This document shows positions 63,540-64,000 of a stretch of DNA of 64,000 bases, one piece after another. Source of the stretch: Bacillus sp. NTK071 (lineage in GTDB: Bacteria; Bacillota; Bacilli; Bacillales; Guptibacillaceae); the NCBI RefSeq assembly GCF_017303315.1, contig NZ_JAFKOI010000013.1:1-64000 (forward strand), written 5' to 3'. Made by a program: the position numbers and the translations under genes. Position 1 is the first letter of the stretch. Every line of letters begins with the position of its first letter. The notes under the pieces were generated by a model. It was not told where the DNA came from. It did not search any database and saw only the letters and a program-made list of their open reading frames with translations.

Positions 63540-63674
63540 GTGAATAGCGATAAAAGCTTACCCGAGGAATGGAAACGCCTGGTTGAGGAAGCTATGGAAT
63601 CAACCATTACGAAAGATGAATTCAAGGCTTTCTTAATAGAAGTAGGACAACGAAAAGGAATCACTACTGCCTAA
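63540..63674 (+). CDS. SinI-family anti-repressor-like peptide
   Basis: 44 residues; GTG start after AAAGGGGGAATGTTAT. The segment PEEWKRLVEEAMESTITKDE, then FKAFLIEV matches the SinI dimerisation hook (WxxLxxEAxxxxIsxeEixxFL). SinI binds and inactivates the repressor SinR, releasing biofilm genes. No sinR-like gene is adjacent, which is unlike B. subtilis, so the partner is unknown. Terminator at 63677-63720. Confidence 0.8.
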   Translation: MNSDKSLPEEWKRLVEEAMESTITKDEFKAFLIEVGQRKGITTA

Positions 63675-63676
63675 AC

Positions 63677-63720
63677 AGAATGAGCCACTTAGCAGAGATA
63701 CATGCTAAGTGGCTCATTCT
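63677..63720. terminator. 18-bp-stem bidirectional terminator
   Basis: AGAATGAGCCACTTAGCA/TGCTAAGTGGCTCATTCT, loop of 8, between the convergent sinI-like and treR-like genes. Confidence 0.85.
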
Positions 63721-63730
63721 AATAGTATTA

Positions 63731-64000
63731 CTACTTCTCACGTCTTGCAAAATCAACGAATCTGAATTTATCTAAACGATGACGAGACTCAGTATACTCG
63801 ATTAACGTAGTATCATTCAAATACACGTAATTTCTAACAACGACAACATGCTTGTACTCCTTTAAGTCAAGGTACCGAAAGTCATCTTCATCTGCCTCTT
63901 CCACGACAATTTCCTTCTTCGCATAGCTAACCGTTAACCCCATATCGTTCTCGAGATAATCATAGATAGAATTCTCACAAATTGATCTGGTTAGCTTAGG
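63731..64000 (-). CDS. treR: GntR-family regulator, trehalose repressor TreR-like (partial, 3' end)
   Basis: The frame is open to the window edge (last 89 codons plus stop); an internal ATG at 63943 has no ribosome binding site and would split the domain. The visible part is the end of a UTRA effector domain: SICENSIYDYLENDMGLTVS, then VVVVRNYVYLNDTTLIEYTE and SRHRLDKFRFVDFARR, which I recognise as the C-terminus of TreR, repressor of the trehalose PTS/hydrolase operon in Bacillus. treA/treP would be expected beyond the right edge. The N-terminal DNA-binding part is outside. Confidence 0.8.
   Translation of the reverse strand, partial: PKLTRSICENSIYDYLENDMGLTVSYAKKEIVVEEADEDDFRYLDLKEYKHVVVVRNYVYLNDTTLIEYTESRHRLDKFRFVDFARREK

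Noticed and set aside
63731-63943. A complete 70-aa gene starting at 63943
   Set aside because: No ribosome binding site; the frame stays open to the window edge and the residues before it continue the TreR-like domain.

Overview
The window looks like chromosomal DNA of a low-GC, endospore-forming Bacillaceae species. The evidence is a full Bacillus-type gene repertoire (mntABCD, yozB, swrC, nrnB, yisB, DUF421, Fur-regulated basic protein, Spo0E-like phosphatase, SinI-like anti-repressor, three orphan sporulation-type histidine kinases), AGGAGG-type ribosome binding sites, frequent GTG/TTG starts and U-rich intrinsic terminators. Marine or alkaliphilic Bacillus relatives are my guess from general resemblance; the sequence does not prove genus. 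I see no rRNA, tRNA, prophage, transposase or CRISPR array.

Layout. 1-410: a repeat-only region with a structured REP-like element and five 20-bp iterons. 412-2951: a glyoxylate-shunt operon on the minus strand: a tiny Cys-rich peptide, a shortened and diverged malate-synthase-like protein, then isocitrate lyase. 3348-4538: thioredoxin-like and DUF1206 membrane proteins. 4814-9051: manganese ABC transporter mntABCD with MntR-like boxes and a terminator in its leader. 9235-14637: a membrane histidine kinase, a small orphan gene, and an M20 amidohydrolase/PucR-type regulator pair. 14909-18122: NAD(P)-binding protein, deoD, a large hairpin-rich repeat, yozB-like protein, lipoprotein. 18527-23340: pentose-phosphate genes zwf, gnd and rpiA with a cyclase-family gene. 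23530-26784: UspA and two nucleobase permeases. 26785-34635: repeats, small proteins, HMA protein, two histidine kinases, BrkB, LCP protein, SEC-C protein, a candidate small RNA, DNA alkylation repair protein. 34675-41836: CAP protein, signal peptidase, dehalogenase, RsbR-type protein, RND efflux pump. 42064-46000: TetR regulator, sigma-like factor, L31 type B, Spo0E-like, FbpA-like, DUF421. 46162-56405: recQ, nrnB, acyl-CoA ligase, LOG-type hydrolase, GNAT, sirtuin, BCCT transporter, HNH protein. 56506-63280: SNF2 helicase, LysE exporter, oxidoreductase, AHSA1 protein. The right end has a SinI-like gene and the 3' part of a trehalose-repressor (treR-like) gene that runs off the window.

How it fits together: most loci are one- to four-gene housekeeping units closed by strong terminators. 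The unusual content is between genes. At least two families of imperfect palindromic repeats are scattered through intergenic gaps, one of them showing compensatory base changes between copies. There is also a ~300-bp element bounded by 16-bp inverted repeats, a candidate C-rich small RNA, and several leader or operator structures. The strongest protein-level oddity is the malate-synthase-like gene, which has lost the signature segment of the active site but is kept intact in the isocitrate lyase operon.
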